Below, in pieces: positions 24,729 to 33,999 of a stretch of 64,000 bases of DNA (positions are counted from its first letter, which is position 1; every line of letters starts with the position of its first letter). The notes under the pieces were generated by a model, which ran no database searches, had not been told where the DNA came from, and saw only the letters and a program-made list of their open reading frames with translations. Source of the DNA: Mycolicibacterium holsaticum DSM 44478 = JCM 12374 (GTDB lineage Bacteria > Actinomycetota > Actinomycetes > Mycobacteriales > Mycobacteriaceae); assembly GCF_019645835.1 (NCBI RefSeq), contig NZ_CP080998.1, forward strand, positions 3,162,001 through 3,226,000, written 5' to 3'. Position numbers and translations under genes: made by a program.

Positions 24729-26009
24729 GTGTACGGTGCGCTCGTGCGCGATCTTGTCCTGGCCGCCTTCCGACCCCGCACCTCCCCGCCGAACACGGCA
24801 ACGGTGCTGCGGTCGATCCTGTGGCCGATTGCGATCCTCTCGGTCATCCACCGCAGCTACGTGCTGGCCACCAACGGCTACATCACCGACGACTTCGGAC
24901 CCGTCTACCGCGCGGTCGTGGCCTTCAAGATGGGCCAGGACATCTACAACGCGCAGTTCGACCACGTCGACCCGCACTACCTCTACCCGCCGGGCGGCAC
25001 GCTGATCATGGCGCCGTTCGGCTACCTGCCGGTCGACGCGTCGCGGTACTGGTTCATCTTCTTCAACACGGTGGCGATCGTGCTGGCCGCCTACTTCCTG
25101 TTGCGGCTGTTCAAGTTCTCACTGGCCTCGGTGGCCGCGCCGGCGCTGCTGCTGGCCATGTTCTGCACCGAAAACGTCACCAACACACTGGTTTTCGGCA
25201 ACATCAACGGCTGCATCCTGCTGCTGGAGGTGCTGTTCTTCAGGTGGCTGCTCGACGGCAACAAATCCCATGAATGGCTGGCCGGCGTCGCGATCGGGTT
25301 GACGCTGGTGGTCAAACCGCTGTTGGCGCCGCTGTTGTTGCTTCCGCTGCTCAACCGGCAGTGGCGGTCGTTGCTGACGGCGTTCGCGGTGCCGGTGGTG
25401 TTCAACGTCGCGGCGTGGCCGCTGATCAGCGACCCGATGAGCTTCGTCACCCGCACGCTGCCCTACATCCTGTCCACCCGCGACTACTTCAACAGCTCGA
25501 TCCTGGGCAACGGCGTGTACTACGGCCTGCCGATGTGGCTGATCATGTTGCTGCGCATCGCCTTTGTGGTGCTGGGCGCGGCCAGCCTGTGGCTGCTGTA
25601 CCGCTACTACCGCACCCGCGACCAGTTGTTCTGGATGCTGACCTCCTCCGGCGTGCTGCTCATCACCTCCTGGCTGGTGCTCTCGCTGGGCCAGGGTTAC
25701 TACTCGATGATGCTGTTCCCATTCCTGATGACGGTGGTGCTGCCGAACTCGGTGCTGCGCAACTGGGTTGCCTGGTTGGGTATCTACGGCTTCATGACGA
25801 TGGACCGCTGGCTGCTGGGCCATTGGCCGACGACGGGTCGCGCGCTGGAGTACCTGAAGATCACCTACGGCTGGTCGCTGGTGGTGATCGTGGTGTTCTC
25901 GGTGTTGTACTTCCGCTATCTGGACGCCAAGGCCGAGGATCGGCTCGACGACGGTATCGATCCGCCGTGGGTGAAGCAGGTCCGGGAGCCCGCGCCGGCG
26001 CGCACCTGA
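24729..26009 (+). CDS. aftC: Arabinofuranosyltransferase AftC
   Basis: A 426-residue polytopic membrane protein; the GTG at 24729 is chosen for the RBS GGAGG at 5 nt and because it gives the VYGALV start seen in AftC. The GT-C signature is the first periplasmic loop ITDDFGPVYRAVVAFKMG with the catalytic DD pair, then HYLYPPGGTLIMAPFGYLP. About ten membrane segments follow, and conserved stretches include FFNSSILGNGVYYGLP-like loops (here DYFNSSILGNGVYYGLPMW). AftC adds alpha-1,3 branches to arabinan in arabinogalactan and lipoarabinomannan, using decaprenyl-phospho-arabinose. Upstream of msrB as in M. tuberculosis (Rv2673-Rv2674). Confidence 0.93.
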   Translation: MYGALVRDLVLAAFRPRTSPPNTATVLRSILWPIAILSVIHRSYVLATNGYITDDFGPVYRAVVAFKMGQDIYNAQFDHVDPHYLYPPGGTLIMAPFGYLPVDASRYWFIFFNTVAIVLAAYFLLRLFKFSLASVAAPALLLAMFCTENVTNTLVFGNINGCILLLEVLFFRWLLDGNKSHEWLAGVAIGLTLVVKPLLAPLLLLPLLNRQWRSLLTAFAVPVVFNVAAWPLISDPMSFVTRTLPYILSTRDYFNSSILGNGVYYGLPMWLIMLLRIAFVVLGAASLWLLYRYYRTRDQLFWMLTSSGVLLITSWLVLSLGQGYYSMMLFPFLMTVVLPNSVLRNWVAWLGIYGFMTMDRWLLGHWPTTGRALEYLKITYGWSLVVIVVFSVLYFRYLDAKAEDRLDDGIDPPWVKQVREPAPART

Positions 26010-26044
26010 TGCGGCCGACCGCGCAGAATCGCTAACCTGGAGCT

Positions 26045-26461
26045 ATGACCGCACCAGCTCCCAAGCTGCAGCTCACCGACGACGAGTGGCGCCAGAAGCT
26101 CAGCCCCGAGGAATTCCACGTCCTTCGCCAGGCCGGCACCGAGCGTCCGTTCACCGGCGAGTACACCGACACCAAGACCGAAGGTGTCTACCAGTGCCGG
26201 GCCTGCGGCGCCGAACTGTTCCGCAGCACCGAGAAGTTCGAATCTCACTGCGGATGGCCGTCGTTCTTCGATCCGGCCGACTCCGACGCGGTGATCCTGC
26301 GGTCCGACGACTCGCTGGGGATGCGCCGCGTCGAGGTGATCTGCGCCAACTGCCACAGCCACCTCGGCCACGTCTTCGAGGGCGAGGGCTATCCGACGCC
26401 CACCGACCAGCGCTACTGCATCAACTCGATCTCGCTGCGGCTGGTCCCGAAAGCTTCCTAG
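26045..26461 (+). CDS. msrB: Peptide methionine-R-sulfoxide reductase MsrB
   Basis: A 138-residue complete MsrB. It starts with LQLTDDEWRQKLSPEEFHVL. Zinc-binding pairs are CRAC and CANC, substrate-binding SHCGWPSFFDP and HLGHVFEGEG, and the catalytic Cys lies in QRYCINSISLRL. The enzyme reduces methionine-R-sulfoxide in proteins using thioredoxin in the cytosol. Both a GGAG RBS and a TAACCT box (6 nt before the ATG) are visible, so it may have its own start besides read-through from aftC. Confidence 0.95.
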   Translation: MTAPAPKLQLTDDEWRQKLSPEEFHVLRQAGTERPFTGEYTDTKTEGVYQCRACGAELFRSTEKFESHCGWPSFFDPADSDAVILRSDDSLGMRRVEVICANCHSHLGHVFEGEGYPTPTDQRYCINSISLRLVPKAS

Positions 26462-26534
26462 CTCACCGAGCGTGAAGCCACGGTCGCGATTCGGCGGCCG
26501 AGACGACCTGGAATGCTATTTCGGCGCAAAAGGC

Positions 26535-26852
26535 TTAGCCCGGGTAGACCGCGAATTCGGCCGGGTCCGCGCTGTCCTCGACGCACTGAAACAGCAGCGG
26601 CGCGGTGGCCGCGGTCGCGGAGTAACAGGTGAACGGCCCGATCGCCTGGTACTTGTCGCCGTTGACGTCGTACTGCGCGGCGTAATCGGCCGCGGTGACG
26701 CAGTCGATGTCCCCGACGGTGATGACGATGCTCTTACCGTCGCGCGGCGGGCACTGTTCGCCGTTCACGTCCTGGGCGAACCCGGTGGGCGCCGTCGCCA
26801 ACGCCGCGACGAACAACGTCGAGCCAATACATGCCCTGGTGATCATCTCCAC
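26535..26852 (-). CDS. Small secreted protein, function unknown
   Basis: A 105-residue exported protein, start GTG at 26852 or ATG two codons later. Signal peptide MITRACIGSTLFVAALATAP ending GFAQ, then a mature domain of about 80 residues with four Cys (EQCPPRDG, DIDCVTAADYAAQY, PFTCYSATA, FQCVEDSAD), probably two disulfides. Small four-Cys exported proteins are common in mycobacteria. The place between msrB and the heme genes holds a different gene in M. tuberculosis. No recognised domain. Confidence 0.65.
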   Translation of the reverse strand: MEMITRACIGSTLFVAALATAPTGFAQDVNGEQCPPRDGKSIVITVGDIDCVTAADYAAQYDVNGDKYQAIGPFTCYSATAATAPLLFQCVEDSADPAEFAVYPG

Positions 26853-26949
26853 ATGATGACCTGCCGGCCGCCGAAAAACCCGCGAAATTGCGGTCAGATT
26901 CGCGTTTCGGGCCGGTTCCGCGATCTGTGCGCAGTCTCGGCGCCAGAAG

Positions 26950-27654
26950 TTACGGCAGCGCGGCGATCAACTGTTCGGGGCTCACCCGCGGGCCGGTGAA
27001 GAACGGGGTCTCCTCGCGGACATGGCGACGGGCGTCGGTGGCGCGCAGGTCACGCATCAAATCGACGATGCGGTGCAGTTCCGGCGCCTCGAACGCCAGG
27101 ATCCACTCGTAGTCGCCCAGCGCGAACGCCGGCACGGTGTTGGCCCGCACATCCTTGTACGCGCGGGCACCCATCCCGTGCTCGGACAGCATCCGGCGGC
27201 GGTCCTCGTCGGGCAGCAGGTACCAGTCGTAGGACCGCACGAACGGGTACACGCAGATGTAGTTGCCCGGTTCCTCGCCGGCCAGAAACGCTGGGATGTG
27301 GCTCTTGTTGAACTCGGCGGGGCGGTGCAGTGCGACGTTGCTCCACACCGGCGTGCTGGCGCGTCCCAACGCGGTGGTGCGACGGAAGTCCGAGTAGGTG
27401 GCCTGCAGCGCCTCGACGTTGTCGGCGTGGGTCCAGAACATGAAGTCCGCGTCGGCGCGCATACCGGCGATGTCGTAGACGCCTCGCACCACCACACCGC
27501 GCTCCTCCTGCTGTTTGAGGAACGTCGAGACCTCATTGGAAACGGCCGCACGCGCTTCATCTTCCACGCCGAGCGCCCCGGGTTGCACCGAGAACACCGA
27601 AAACATCAGGTAGCGGAGGGTGGAGTTGAGTGCGTCGAAATCGAGCTTGGCCAT
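26950..27654 (-). CDS. hemQ: Coproheme decarboxylase HemQ (ChdC)
   Basis: A 234-residue chlorite-dismutase-like protein. The ATG giving [20 protein letters not shown] is the start; extra upstream codons belong to the end of hemY. Family features: [40 protein letters not shown] with the heme-ligand His in [23 protein letters not shown] with the reactive Tyr in VYPF, and [20 protein letters not shown]. In actinobacteria it makes heme b from iron-coproporphyrin III. Last gene of hemE-hemY-hemQ, 4 bp after hemY. Confidence 0.93.
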   Translation of the reverse strand: MAKLDFDALNSTLRYLMFSVFSVQPGALGVEDEARAAVSNEVSTFLKQQEERGVVVRGVYDIAGMRADADFMFWTHADNVEALQATYSDFRRTTALGRASTPVWSNVALHRPAEFNKSHIPAFLAGEEPGNYICVYPFVRSYDWYLLPDEDRRRMLSEHGMGARAYKDVRANTVPAFALGDYEWILAFEAPELHRIVDLMRDLRATDARRHVREETPFFTGPRVSPEQLIAALP

Positions 27655-27658
27655 ACCC

Positions 27659-29023
27659 CTATGGTGCCACGCGGGGGGTGAGCAGCGACGCCGCCGCCCG
27701 AGTGGCGGCCGCCACACAGGCCGGCACCCCGATACCGTCCAGATAGCCGCCGGCCACCGCCAGCCCCGGCGGCAGGCCCGCGCGCAGCTGCGCGATCAGC
27801 TCAGCGTGACCCGGTCCGTACTGCGGCATCGCGTCGATCCACCGCTGCACGTGGTGGTCGACCGGATCGGCGTGGATGCCGAAGACCGCGTGCAGGTCCA
27901 GTGCCGCCCAGGACAACAGCTCCTCGTCGCCGACGCTGCGGGCCAGATCGTCGCCCAACCGGCCGTAGGACAGCCGCACCAGCTCGACGTTTCCCCGCGC
28001 CCCCCATTTGCGGGTGGTCAACGTGATCGCCTTGGCGCGCAACCGCTCCCCACTGGCGACCAGCACCCCGGAGTGTTGCGGTAGCGGCGTGCCGCCCGGC
28101 AGCGCCAACGCCACCAGCGCCGTCGACGCCACCGCGATGCGTCCCGCGGCGTCCGCGGCGCGCGGGGCGACCTCGGCGAGCAGACGCGCCGCCCGCGGTG
28201 CCGGGACGGCGAGCACCACCGCGTCGGCGTGGTGGCGCACGCCTTCGTCGTCGACCAGATCCCAGCCTTGCGGTGATTGCTGCACCGCTTCGACGCCGAC
28301 CTGCAGCCAGTGCGCACCGGCCCGGCGGACGAGTTCGTCGACCAGGACCGTATAGCCGCCGTCCACGGCGCCGAAGATCGGCGCGTCGCGCGGCACCGGC
28401 GAGGCCGCCAGCGCCTCGCATGCGGCATCGGTCACGCTGCGCGCGCCCCGGTCCAGCTGCACGGCCAGCGCCGGAAGCGCCGAGCGCACCCCGACGGTGG
28501 CCGCCGACCCGGCATACACCCCGGCCAGCAGCGGTTCCACGGAGCGAGTCACCACCTGCGGACCGAACCGGTCACCGACCAGCTCGGCCACCGACGGGTC
28601 GGCCCCGGGGCGCCACACCAGCGGGCGGGTGCGCTCCTCGGCGATGCGCGCGACGGTGGCGTCGTCGACCAGACCCCGCATGGCCGACGGCTGGGTCGGG
28701 ATGCCCTGCAGGGTGTCGGACGGCATCGGGTGCAGGCGGGCCTGGCTGTAGATCAGCGGCCGCACGCCGGTGGTGCCGATCTGCCGACCGGCCAATCCCA
28801 GCTCGGCCAGCAGCGCGGGCACCTCGGGTCGGCGCGCCACGAACGCCTCCGCGCCGACGTCCATCGGCTGCCCGCCGATCCGTTCCGTGCGCAGCGACCC
28901 GCCCAGCCGGTCGGCGGGGTCGAACAGCGTTATCGACGCGTGCGGCCCGGCCGCAACCCGCAGCCGGTTCGCGGCGACGAGACCCGAAATACCGCCACCG
29001 ACAACGCAATACGTCTGGCTCAC
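27659..29023 (-). CDS. hemY: Coproporphyrinogen III oxidase HemY (CgoX)
   Basis: A 454-residue FAD flavoprotein: dinucleotide-binding motif [15 protein letters not shown] at the N-terminus, then [20 protein letters not shown] and, near the C-terminus, [20 protein letters not shown] and [16 protein letters not shown], as in HemY-type oxidases. The GTG start overlaps the hemE stop as GTGA, showing translational coupling. In actinobacteria this enzyme oxidises coproporphyrinogen III to coproporphyrin III in the coproporphyrin-dependent heme branch. Soluble or membrane-associated, oxygen-dependent. Confidence 0.92.
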   Translation of the reverse strand: MSQTYCVVGGGISGLVAANRLRVAAGPHASITLFDPADRLGGSLRTERIGGQPMDVGAEAFVARRPEVPALLAELGLAGRQIGTTGVRPLIYSQARLHPMPSDTLQGIPTQPSAMRGLVDDATVARIAEERTRPLVWRPGADPSVAELVGDRFGPQVVTRSVEPLLAGVYAGSAATVGVRSALPALAVQLDRGARSVTDAACEALAASPVPRDAPIFGAVDGGYTVLVDELVRRAGAHWLQVGVEAVQQSPQGWDLVDDEGVRHHADAVVLAVPAPRAARLLAEVAPRAADAAGRIAVASTALVALALPGGTPLPQHSGVLVASGERLRAKAITLTTRKWGARGNVELVRLSYGRLGDDLARSVGDEELLSWAALDLHAVFGIHADPVDHHVQRWIDAMPQYGPGHAELIAQLRAGLPPGLAVAGGYLDGIGVPACVAAATRAAASLLTPRVAP

Positions 29024-30081
29024 AGCGTGTGTACCAGCTCCACCACGTCGGTGATCACTCCCGGGTCAGTGGCGGGCAACACGCCGTGGCCCAGGTTGAA
29101 CACGTGCCCGGAAACGCCGGCGTCGATCGCGCGGCGACCGTCCTCGACCACGGCGCGCACGGCCCGCTCGACCACCGGCCAGCCCGTCAGCAGCACCACC
29201 GGGTCGAGGTTGCCTTGCAGCGCGGTGCCCGGTTGCACCCGGGCGGCGGCGTCGGTCAGCGAGGTGCGCCAGTCGACGCCGACGACCGCGGGCCCGCCGT
29301 GTGCGGCGGCCTCCGACATGGTGCCCAGCAACTCGGCGGTGCCCACCCCGAAATGGGTCATCGGGACACCGGCGCCCGCCAGGGTGGCGAACACCCGGGT
29401 GCTGTGCGGCAGCACGTACCTGCGGTAGTCGGCCAGCGACAGGGTTCCGGCCCACGAGTCGAACACCTGGATGGCGTCCACCCCGGCGTCGACCTGGGCC
29501 TGCAGGAACGCGATGGTCAGATCGGTCAATTCGGTCATCAAGGCGTGCCAGGTATCGGTTTCGCCGAACATCATCGCCTTCGTGTGTTCGTGCTGGCGGC
29601 TCGGCCCGCCCTCGATGAGGTAAGACGCCAGCGTGAACGGCGCCCCGGCGAACCCGATCAACGCCACGTCGCCGAGCTCTTGAACCAGCAGCCCGATGGC
29701 GTCGGTCACCGCGGTGATCTGTTGTGGCTCAAGTGGTCTCATCGCTTTGACGTCGGCGATCGTGCGGATCGGGTGATCGATCACCGGGCCGACGTCGGGC
29801 ACGATGTCCAGCGCGACGCCCGCAGCGCGCAGCGGCACCACGATGTCGGAGAACAGGATCGCGGCGTCCACGCCGTGCCTGCGCACCGGCTGCAGGGTGA
29901 TCTCGGTGATCAGCTCGGTGTCGAAGCAGGCCTGCATCATGGTGTTCTTCGCGCGCAATGCCCGGTACTCGGGCAGCGAACGCCCCGCCTGCCTCATGAA
30001 CCACACGGGCACGCGGCTCGGCTTGCGGCCGGACACGGCGGCCAGATACGGCGACTCGGGCAGTTCACGACGGTTGGTCAT
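29020..30081 (-). CDS. hemE: Uroporphyrinogen decarboxylase HemE
   Basis: A 353-residue enzyme from the ATG giving [20 protein letters not shown], with GAGGG upstream. Signatures: [20 protein letters not shown] (substrate-binding Arg), [20 protein letters not shown] with the catalytic Asp, [16 protein letters not shown], and [20 protein letters not shown]. It decarboxylates the four acetates of uroporphyrinogen III to coproporphyrinogen III. First gene of the heme operon, coupled to hemY by a 4-bp overlap. In M. tuberculosis Rv2679/Rv2680 follow; here the SigK cassette lies between hemE and the Rv2680-like gene. Confidence 0.94.
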   Translation of the reverse strand: MTNRRELPESPYLAAVSGRKPSRVPVWFMRQAGRSLPEYRALRAKNTMMQACFDTELITEITLQPVRRHGVDAAILFSDIVVPLRAAGVALDIVPDVGPVIDHPIRTIADVKAMRPLEPQQITAVTDAIGLLVQELGDVALIGFAGAPFTLASYLIEGGPSRQHEHTKAMMFGETDTWHALMTELTDLTIAFLQAQVDAGVDAIQVFDSWAGTLSLADYRRYVLPHSTRVFATLAGAGVPMTHFGVGTAELLGTMSEAAAHGGPAVVGVDWRTSLTDAAARVQPGTALQGNLDPVVLLTGWPVVERAVRAVVEDGRRAIDAGVSGHVFNLGHGVLPATDPGVITDVVELVHTL

Positions 30082-30138
30082 CGCCCTCAATGCTGCCATG
30101 CGGGCCTGGCAGGACCCCAATTGCGCGAAGCGCAGCCC

Positions 30139-30843
30139 CTAGGTCAGCGGCAATTCGGCGAAGGCGGGTGTGGTCGGCTGCTCCGACCCGCCGGGCGGTT
30201 CCACCGTGAAGGCCAGCACCTGGGAGGCACCGATGTCAGGCAGCAGCGCGGTGGTGGACGGTGCGACCGACGCCATGGTGCCTGCCGGGTGCGGCCCGTC
30301 GTCGTCGATCAGCCACATCTGGTACACCGTGTCCGGCGCCGGTGGTGCGACGTCGTTCATCACGAGCACACCCGCGTTGCGCTCCCGGGAGAACACCACG
30401 GTCGCCGTGCCGCCGCTGGGGATCGGCCCGGACACCGTCTGCACGTCGGGGGCGGCGAACACCTGATCGATGGTCGACGAGGGCGCCGCCGGCCGCAGCG
30501 CCAGACCCACCCCGAGCGCGCCGAGGCCGATCGCCACCACGGCCGCGGCCGCCAGCACCGCGGTCTGCCAGCGTCGCCTGCGCGGCTGCAGCCGGCCGGG
30601 TTCGGCGGCAACGTCGGCCAGCACGCGCTGCCGCAGGTGCTCGGGCGGCTCGACGACGGTGGCCGCCGACATCACCGCCATCGTCTCGCGCACCGCGCGG
30701 ACTTCCTCGGCGAACGCCTCGGCGACCGCTGCCGGGGCGGCGGCCAGCCGGCGCTCGACGTCGGCGATCTCGGCATCCGACATCGCGTGCAGCGCGTACG
30801 GCGTCGCCAGCGCGATCAGATCGAACTCGGTCGGCTCGGTCAT
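30139..30843 (-). CDS. rskA: Anti-sigma-K factor RskA
   Basis: A 234-residue membrane protein, ATG giving [20 protein letters not shown], overlapping the sigK stop by 4 bp. N-terminal cytosolic anti-sigma helices (to about 75, with [20 protein letters not shown]), one membrane segment (about 93-116, [20 protein letters not shown]), then an extracytoplasmic domain with [20 protein letters not shown] and [18 protein letters not shown] as in RskA. It holds SigK inactive until regulated proteolysis. Sequence agrees closely with my recollection of Rv0444c. No obvious damage, so regulation should be intact. Confidence 0.9.
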   Translation of the reverse strand: MTEPTEFDLIALATPYALHAMSDAEIADVERRLAAAPAAVAEAFAEEVRAVRETMAVMSAATVVEPPEHLRQRVLADVAAEPGRLQPRRRRWQTAVLAAAAVVAIGLGALGVGLALRPAAPSSTIDQVFAAPDVQTVSGPIPSGGTATVVFSRERNAGVLVMNDVAPPAPDTVYQMWLIDDDGPHPAGTMASVAPSTTALLPDIGASQVLAFTVEPPGGSEQPTTPAFAELPLT

Positions 30844-31385
30844 GCTGTCCCCAGGCACTTACGAAGGCCGCGGATGGCGTCGCGCATCCGCGATTTGATC
30901 GTCGCGAGGTTCGCCGACAACCGTTCGGACACTTGAGCGTAGGTCAGCCCGTCGTAGTACGCGAGCTGGATGCACTGGCGTTGCGCGTCGGTCAGCGAGC
31001 CAAGGCAGTCGGTGACCTGACGCCGCTCGTCGCTCGAAATGATGGAATCGGCAACCGAATCCGACGGCACATCGACATTGGCTGCCCCGTAACGGGATTC
31101 GCGTTGGCTGCTGGCCTGCTCGGAGCGCACCCGGTCGACGGCACGTCGATGCGCCAGCGTCATCAGCCAGGCCAGCGGGGAGCCGGCGGTCGGGTCGTAA
31201 CTGTCGGCGCTGCGCCAGACCTGCAGATAGATCTCCTGCAGGGTCTCCTCGCTGTAGCCGGGGTCACGCAGCACCCGGGTGATAAGCCCGAACACCCTGG
31301 CCCGGGTGAGGTCGTAGAAGGCGGCGAACGCGTCGACGTCTTGCCGCGCCACCTGGCGCAGCAGTTCGCCGAGGTCAGCGGTCAC
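30840..31385 (-). CDS. sigK: ECF sigma factor SigK
   Basis: A 181-residue ECF sigma factor from the GTG giving [20 protein letters not shown] (the frame is open upstream, but that DNA is the promoter region). Region 2: [20 protein letters not shown], then [20 protein letters not shown]. The SigK-specific linker [17 protein letters not shown] is present. Region 4: [20 protein letters not shown], then [20 protein letters not shown]. It matches M. tuberculosis SigK (Rv0445c) along its length. Coupled to rskA by overlap. A CGAATA box 52 nt upstream suggests autoregulation. Confidence 0.93.
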   Translation of the reverse strand: MTADLGELLRQVARQDVDAFAAFYDLTRARVFGLITRVLRDPGYSEETLQEIYLQVWRSADSYDPTAGSPLAWLMTLAHRRAVDRVRSEQASSQRESRYGAANVDVPSDSVADSIISSDERRQVTDCLGSLTDAQRQCIQLAYYDGLTYAQVSERLSANLATIKSRMRDAIRGLRKCLGTA

Positions 31386-31436
31386 GGCCGTCAGCCTAAC
31401 CACCGGCGGCACCAGCACACGCGTTTCCACACCTGT

Positions 31437-31464
31437 TATTCGGAGCCGCGGCGGGTTTGGAGTG
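31437..31464 (-). promoter_or_regulatory. SigK-type promoter of sigK-rskA
   Basis: Minus strand: -10 CGAATA (31442-31437) and, 16 nt upstream, CACTCC (31464-31459) in place of the ideal CCATCC (4 of 6 match). It lies back to back with the SigK-type promoter of the divergent oxidoreductase gene. Confidence 0.55.
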
Positions 31465-31472
31465 GGTCGGCA

Positions 31473-31500
31473 CCATCCAGACCGCGGTAGGCGACGAATA
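31473..31500 (+). promoter_or_regulatory. SigK-type promoter of the oxidoreductase gene
   Basis: CCATCC at 31473-31478, 16-nt spacer, CGAATA at 31495-31500: both hexamers as in the SigK consensus I recall. The ATG follows 6 nt after the -10, so the transcript is leaderless. Confidence 0.75.
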
Positions 31501-31506
31501 CCCGAC

Positions 31507-33084
31507 ATGAGGAAGCTTTCGCGTCTGGGTGTCGTTGCGGGCACCACCAGCGGCGCCTTGGCTGTCGCGGCTGCGCTGTCGGTCGGCCACCTGGTGGCCG
31601 GTCTGCTGCGGATTTCGGACGCCTCGCCGTTTCTTGCCGTCGGCAACGCCGCGATCGATCGCACACCCGCGCCGGTCAAGGAGTTCGCGATCGAGACGTT
31701 CGGCACGAACGATAAGGCCGCGCTGCTGATCGGGATGGCGGTCGTGCTGGTTCTGGTGGGCGCTGTGATCGGGCTGATCTCGCGCCGGGCGCCGTTGTTC
31801 GGCGTGGCCGCGGTCGGCCTGGTCGGCGCGGTGGGCGTCGCCGCGGTGTACGAACAGTCCAGTCGGCGGGTCGGGCTGTTTGCCCCCGGCGCGGCGGTGC
31901 TCGCCGGTGTTGCGGTGTTGTGGTGGCTGCTGGCGTGCGCGCAATCATCCGAGCCCGTCGAGCCCGTCGACCCCGGCTCTGCCCTCCGCCGACCGTTTCA
32001 GCGGCGCCGATTTCTCGTCGGCGCGCTGGGCGCGACGACGGGCACCGCGATCGCCGCGCTTGGCGGGTTCACGCTTGCCGGGCGCAACGACGTCGAGGCG
32101 TCGCGCCGGGCGATCGGCGCGCTGGTGCCAACTGTGCCCGCCCCGCCGATTCCGCCCGGCGCGGCATTTCCCGAGTTGGGCACGCCGCGCTTTCTGACAC
32201 CCATCGCCGACTTCTACCGCATCGACATCAATCTGACCGTGCCGCGGCTGCGTGCCGAGGACGCCGTGTTACGCATCACCGGGCTGGTCGACCGGCCGAT
32301 GGCGTTCACTTTCGACGAGATTCGAAACATGCCGCTGATCGAAAAGACGATCACGATGACGTGCGTGTCCAATCCGGTTGGTGGACCCTACGTCTCGACG
32401 GCGAACTTCGTTGGGGTGCCGTTGATCACGCTGCTCGACCGGGCCGGCGTGCAGCCCGGCGCCACGCAGATGGTCGGTCATTCGGTCGACGGTTTCACCG
32501 TCGGCACACCGGTGCAGGCAATCCGGGACGCCGACGGCGCGATGCTGGCGATCGGGATGAACCGCGAGCCGCTGCTGCCCGAGCACGGCTTCCCGATGCG
32601 CACCGTCGTTCCCGGGCTGTACGGCTACGTTTCGGCGACCAAATGGGTCACCGAGCTCGAATTGGCGACCTACGACGTCAAGCCGTACTGGGTCAAACGC
32701 GGTTGGGACGGCGAACCTCCCGGCCTCGCACCGATCAAGATCTCGTCGCGCGTCGACGCACCCGGCGCGTTCCAGAAGGTGTCCGGCGCGGACGTCACCG
32801 TAGCCGGAACGGCGTGGGCGCAGGGCCGCGGGATCAAGCGGGTCGAAGTGCGCTTCGACGACGGCGATTGGGAGCCTGCCGAGCTGGCCCCCGCGGTCAG
32901 TCCGAACACATGGCGGATGTTCCGGCTCACCAGGGCCCTGCCGCCCGGCCAGCACGCGGCGTCATGCCGCGCGGTCGACACCCAGGGAAATCTGCAGGCC
33001 CAAGCGCGCCTCGGTGTCATCACACCCGGGCCGACACCTGACGGTTCCACCGGCTGGCACTCGGTCGTCTTCACCGTCATCTGA
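31507..33084 (+). CDS. Membrane-bound molybdopterin-dependent oxidoreductase (sulfite-oxidase family)
   Basis: A 525-residue protein. Residues about 1-145 hold several membrane segments (GVVAGTTSGALAVAAALSVG, LLIGMAVVLVLVGAVIGLIS, then APLFGVAAVGLVGAVGVAAV and FAPGAAVLAGVAVLWWLLAC). An RRRFL motif and hydrophobic stretch at about 165-190 lead to the oxidoreductase domain: ITGLVDRPMAFTFDEIRNMP, ligand Cys286 in ITMTCVSNPVGG, GYVSATKWVTELELATYDVK, and a C-terminal Mo-co dimerisation domain (VTVAGTAWAQGRGIKRVEVR). Expected to act outside the membrane on an unknown sulfoxide-like substrate. The SigK-type promoter ties it to the sigK system. Confidence 0.85.
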   Translation: MRKLSRLGVVAGTTSGALAVAAALSVGHLVAGLLRISDASPFLAVGNAAIDRTPAPVKEFAIETFGTNDKAALLIGMAVVLVLVGAVIGLISRRAPLFGVAAVGLVGAVGVAAVYEQSSRRVGLFAPGAAVLAGVAVLWWLLACAQSSEPVEPVDPGSALRRPFQRRRFLVGALGATTGTAIAALGGFTLAGRNDVEASRRAIGALVPTVPAPPIPPGAAFPELGTPRFLTPIADFYRIDINLTVPRLRAEDAVLRITGLVDRPMAFTFDEIRNMPLIEKTITMTCVSNPVGGPYVSTANFVGVPLITLLDRAGVQPGATQMVGHSVDGFTVGTPVQAIRDADGAMLAIGMNREPLLPEHGFPMRTVVPGLYGYVSATKWVTELELATYDVKPYWVKRGWDGEPPGLAPIKISSRVDAPGAFQKVSGADVTVAGTAWAQGRGIKRVEVRFDDGDWEPAELAPAVSPNTWRMFRLTRALPPGQHAASCRAVDTQGNLQAQARLGVITPGPTPDGSTGWHSVVFTVI

Positions 33085-33103
33085 ATTCACTTGGCGGCGA
33101 ATC

Positions 33104-33131
33104 CCATCCGAAGACCGATCCGCTCCGAATT
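33104..33131 (+). promoter_or_regulatory. SigK-type promoter of the MPT83-like gene
   Basis: CCATCC at 33104-33109, 16-nt spacer, CGAATT at 33126-33131 (one mismatch to CGAATA). The gene starts at 33190 with its own RBS, giving an mRNA leader of about 50 nt. Confidence 0.65.
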
Positions 33132-33189
33132 CCTATCGATCGAGTTCAGCGACGACCGTCAGGCCGTCATACACAAGGGAGTAAATGCC

Positions 33190-33855
33190 ATGCGCAATGT
33201 TCACTACGGCACCGTCGCCATCGCGGGTTTGTCGGTGGCCGCCGTCCTGGCGCTGTCAGGGTGCTCGGACAACAGCACCGCCTCGCAGACGGCCTCGCCG
33301 GCCAGCCCCGACCGAGCGACGTCGGTTGCCACCACCGTGCAGGCCACGCCGGCCGCCAACCTGGTCGGCCCTGACTGCGCCGCCTATGCGCAAGAGGTGC
33401 CCACCGGTCCGGGTTCGGTCGAGGGCATGGCCATGGACCCGGTGACCGTCGCGGCGTCCAACAACCCGATGCTCAAGACGCTGACGCAGGCCGTATCCGG
33501 GCAACTCAACCCCGACGTGAACCTGGTCGACACGCTCAACGGCGCCGAGTTCACCGTCTTCGCCCCCACCGACGCGGCCTTTGCCAAGCTGCCGCCCGAA
33601 ACGGTGGAGACGCTCAAGACCGACGCCAACCTGCTGACGAGCATCCTGACCTACCACGTGGTGCCCGGCCAGGCCACACCTGACAAGGTGGTCGGCACCC
33701 ACGCCACCGTGCAGGGCGCCGAGCTGACCGTGACCGGATCCGGCGACGACCTACGGGTCAACGACGCCGGCGTGGTCTGCGGTGGAGTCGACACCGCGAA
33801 CGCGCAGGTCTACATGATCGACACGGTGCTGATGCCGCCGATGAGTACGAACTGA
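33190..33855 (+). CDS. mpt83: MPT83-like fasciclin lipoprotein
   Basis: A 221-residue protein; ATG behind AAGGGAG. Lipoprotein signal with lipobox LSGC (Cys at about 25), a Ser/Thr/Ala-rich spacer, then [20 protein letters not shown] and one fasciclin (FAS1) domain: [60 protein letters not shown] and [14 protein letters not shown]. Length and layout match MPT83 (220 aa, surface lipoprotein), whereas MPT70 lacks the lipid anchor. MPT83/MPT70 are the classical SigK-controlled proteins; in M. tuberculosis they are far from sigK, here the gene is part of the sigK locus. Confidence 0.88.
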   Translation: MRNVHYGTVAIAGLSVAAVLALSGCSDNSTASQTASPASPDRATSVATTVQATPAANLVGPDCAAYAQEVPTGPGSVEGMAMDPVTVAASNNPMLKTLTQAVSGQLNPDVNLVDTLNGAEFTVFAPTDAAFAKLPPETVETLKTDANLLTSILTYHVVPGQATPDKVVGTHATVQGAELTVTGSGDDLRVNDAGVVCGGVDTANAQVYMIDTVLMPPMSTN

Positions 33856-33986
33856 CCCCTCGCTGTAACGGTGCGGCGGCCTGCTGACCAGCGTGTTCAG
33901 GCCGCCGCACCGCGGCGTGTGCGGGTATCGCGCCGGCCTCGCCGGTCAAGATCGGCGCGCCTGCGCACAGACCTGGCGCAATGGGC

Positions 33987-33992
33987 TAGCGT
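33987..33992 (+). promoter_or_regulatory. -10 box TAGCGT, leaderless DUF3000 mRNA
   Basis: TAGCGT ends 7 nt before the GTG at 34000 and no RBS is seen. This fixes the start of the DUF3000 gene although the frame is open for 43 codons upstream. Confidence 0.45.
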
Positions 33993-33999
33993 CAAGAAA

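Noticed and set aside
23097..24977. 626-codon minus-strand frame
   Set aside because: Antisense to the Rv2672-like lipoprotein, biased composition, no domain.
28198..30936. Very long open frame (912 codons, plus strand) over the heme genes
   Set aside because: Antisense to hemY, hemE and rskA; Arg/Pro/His-rich low-complexity product typical of high-GC shadow frames.
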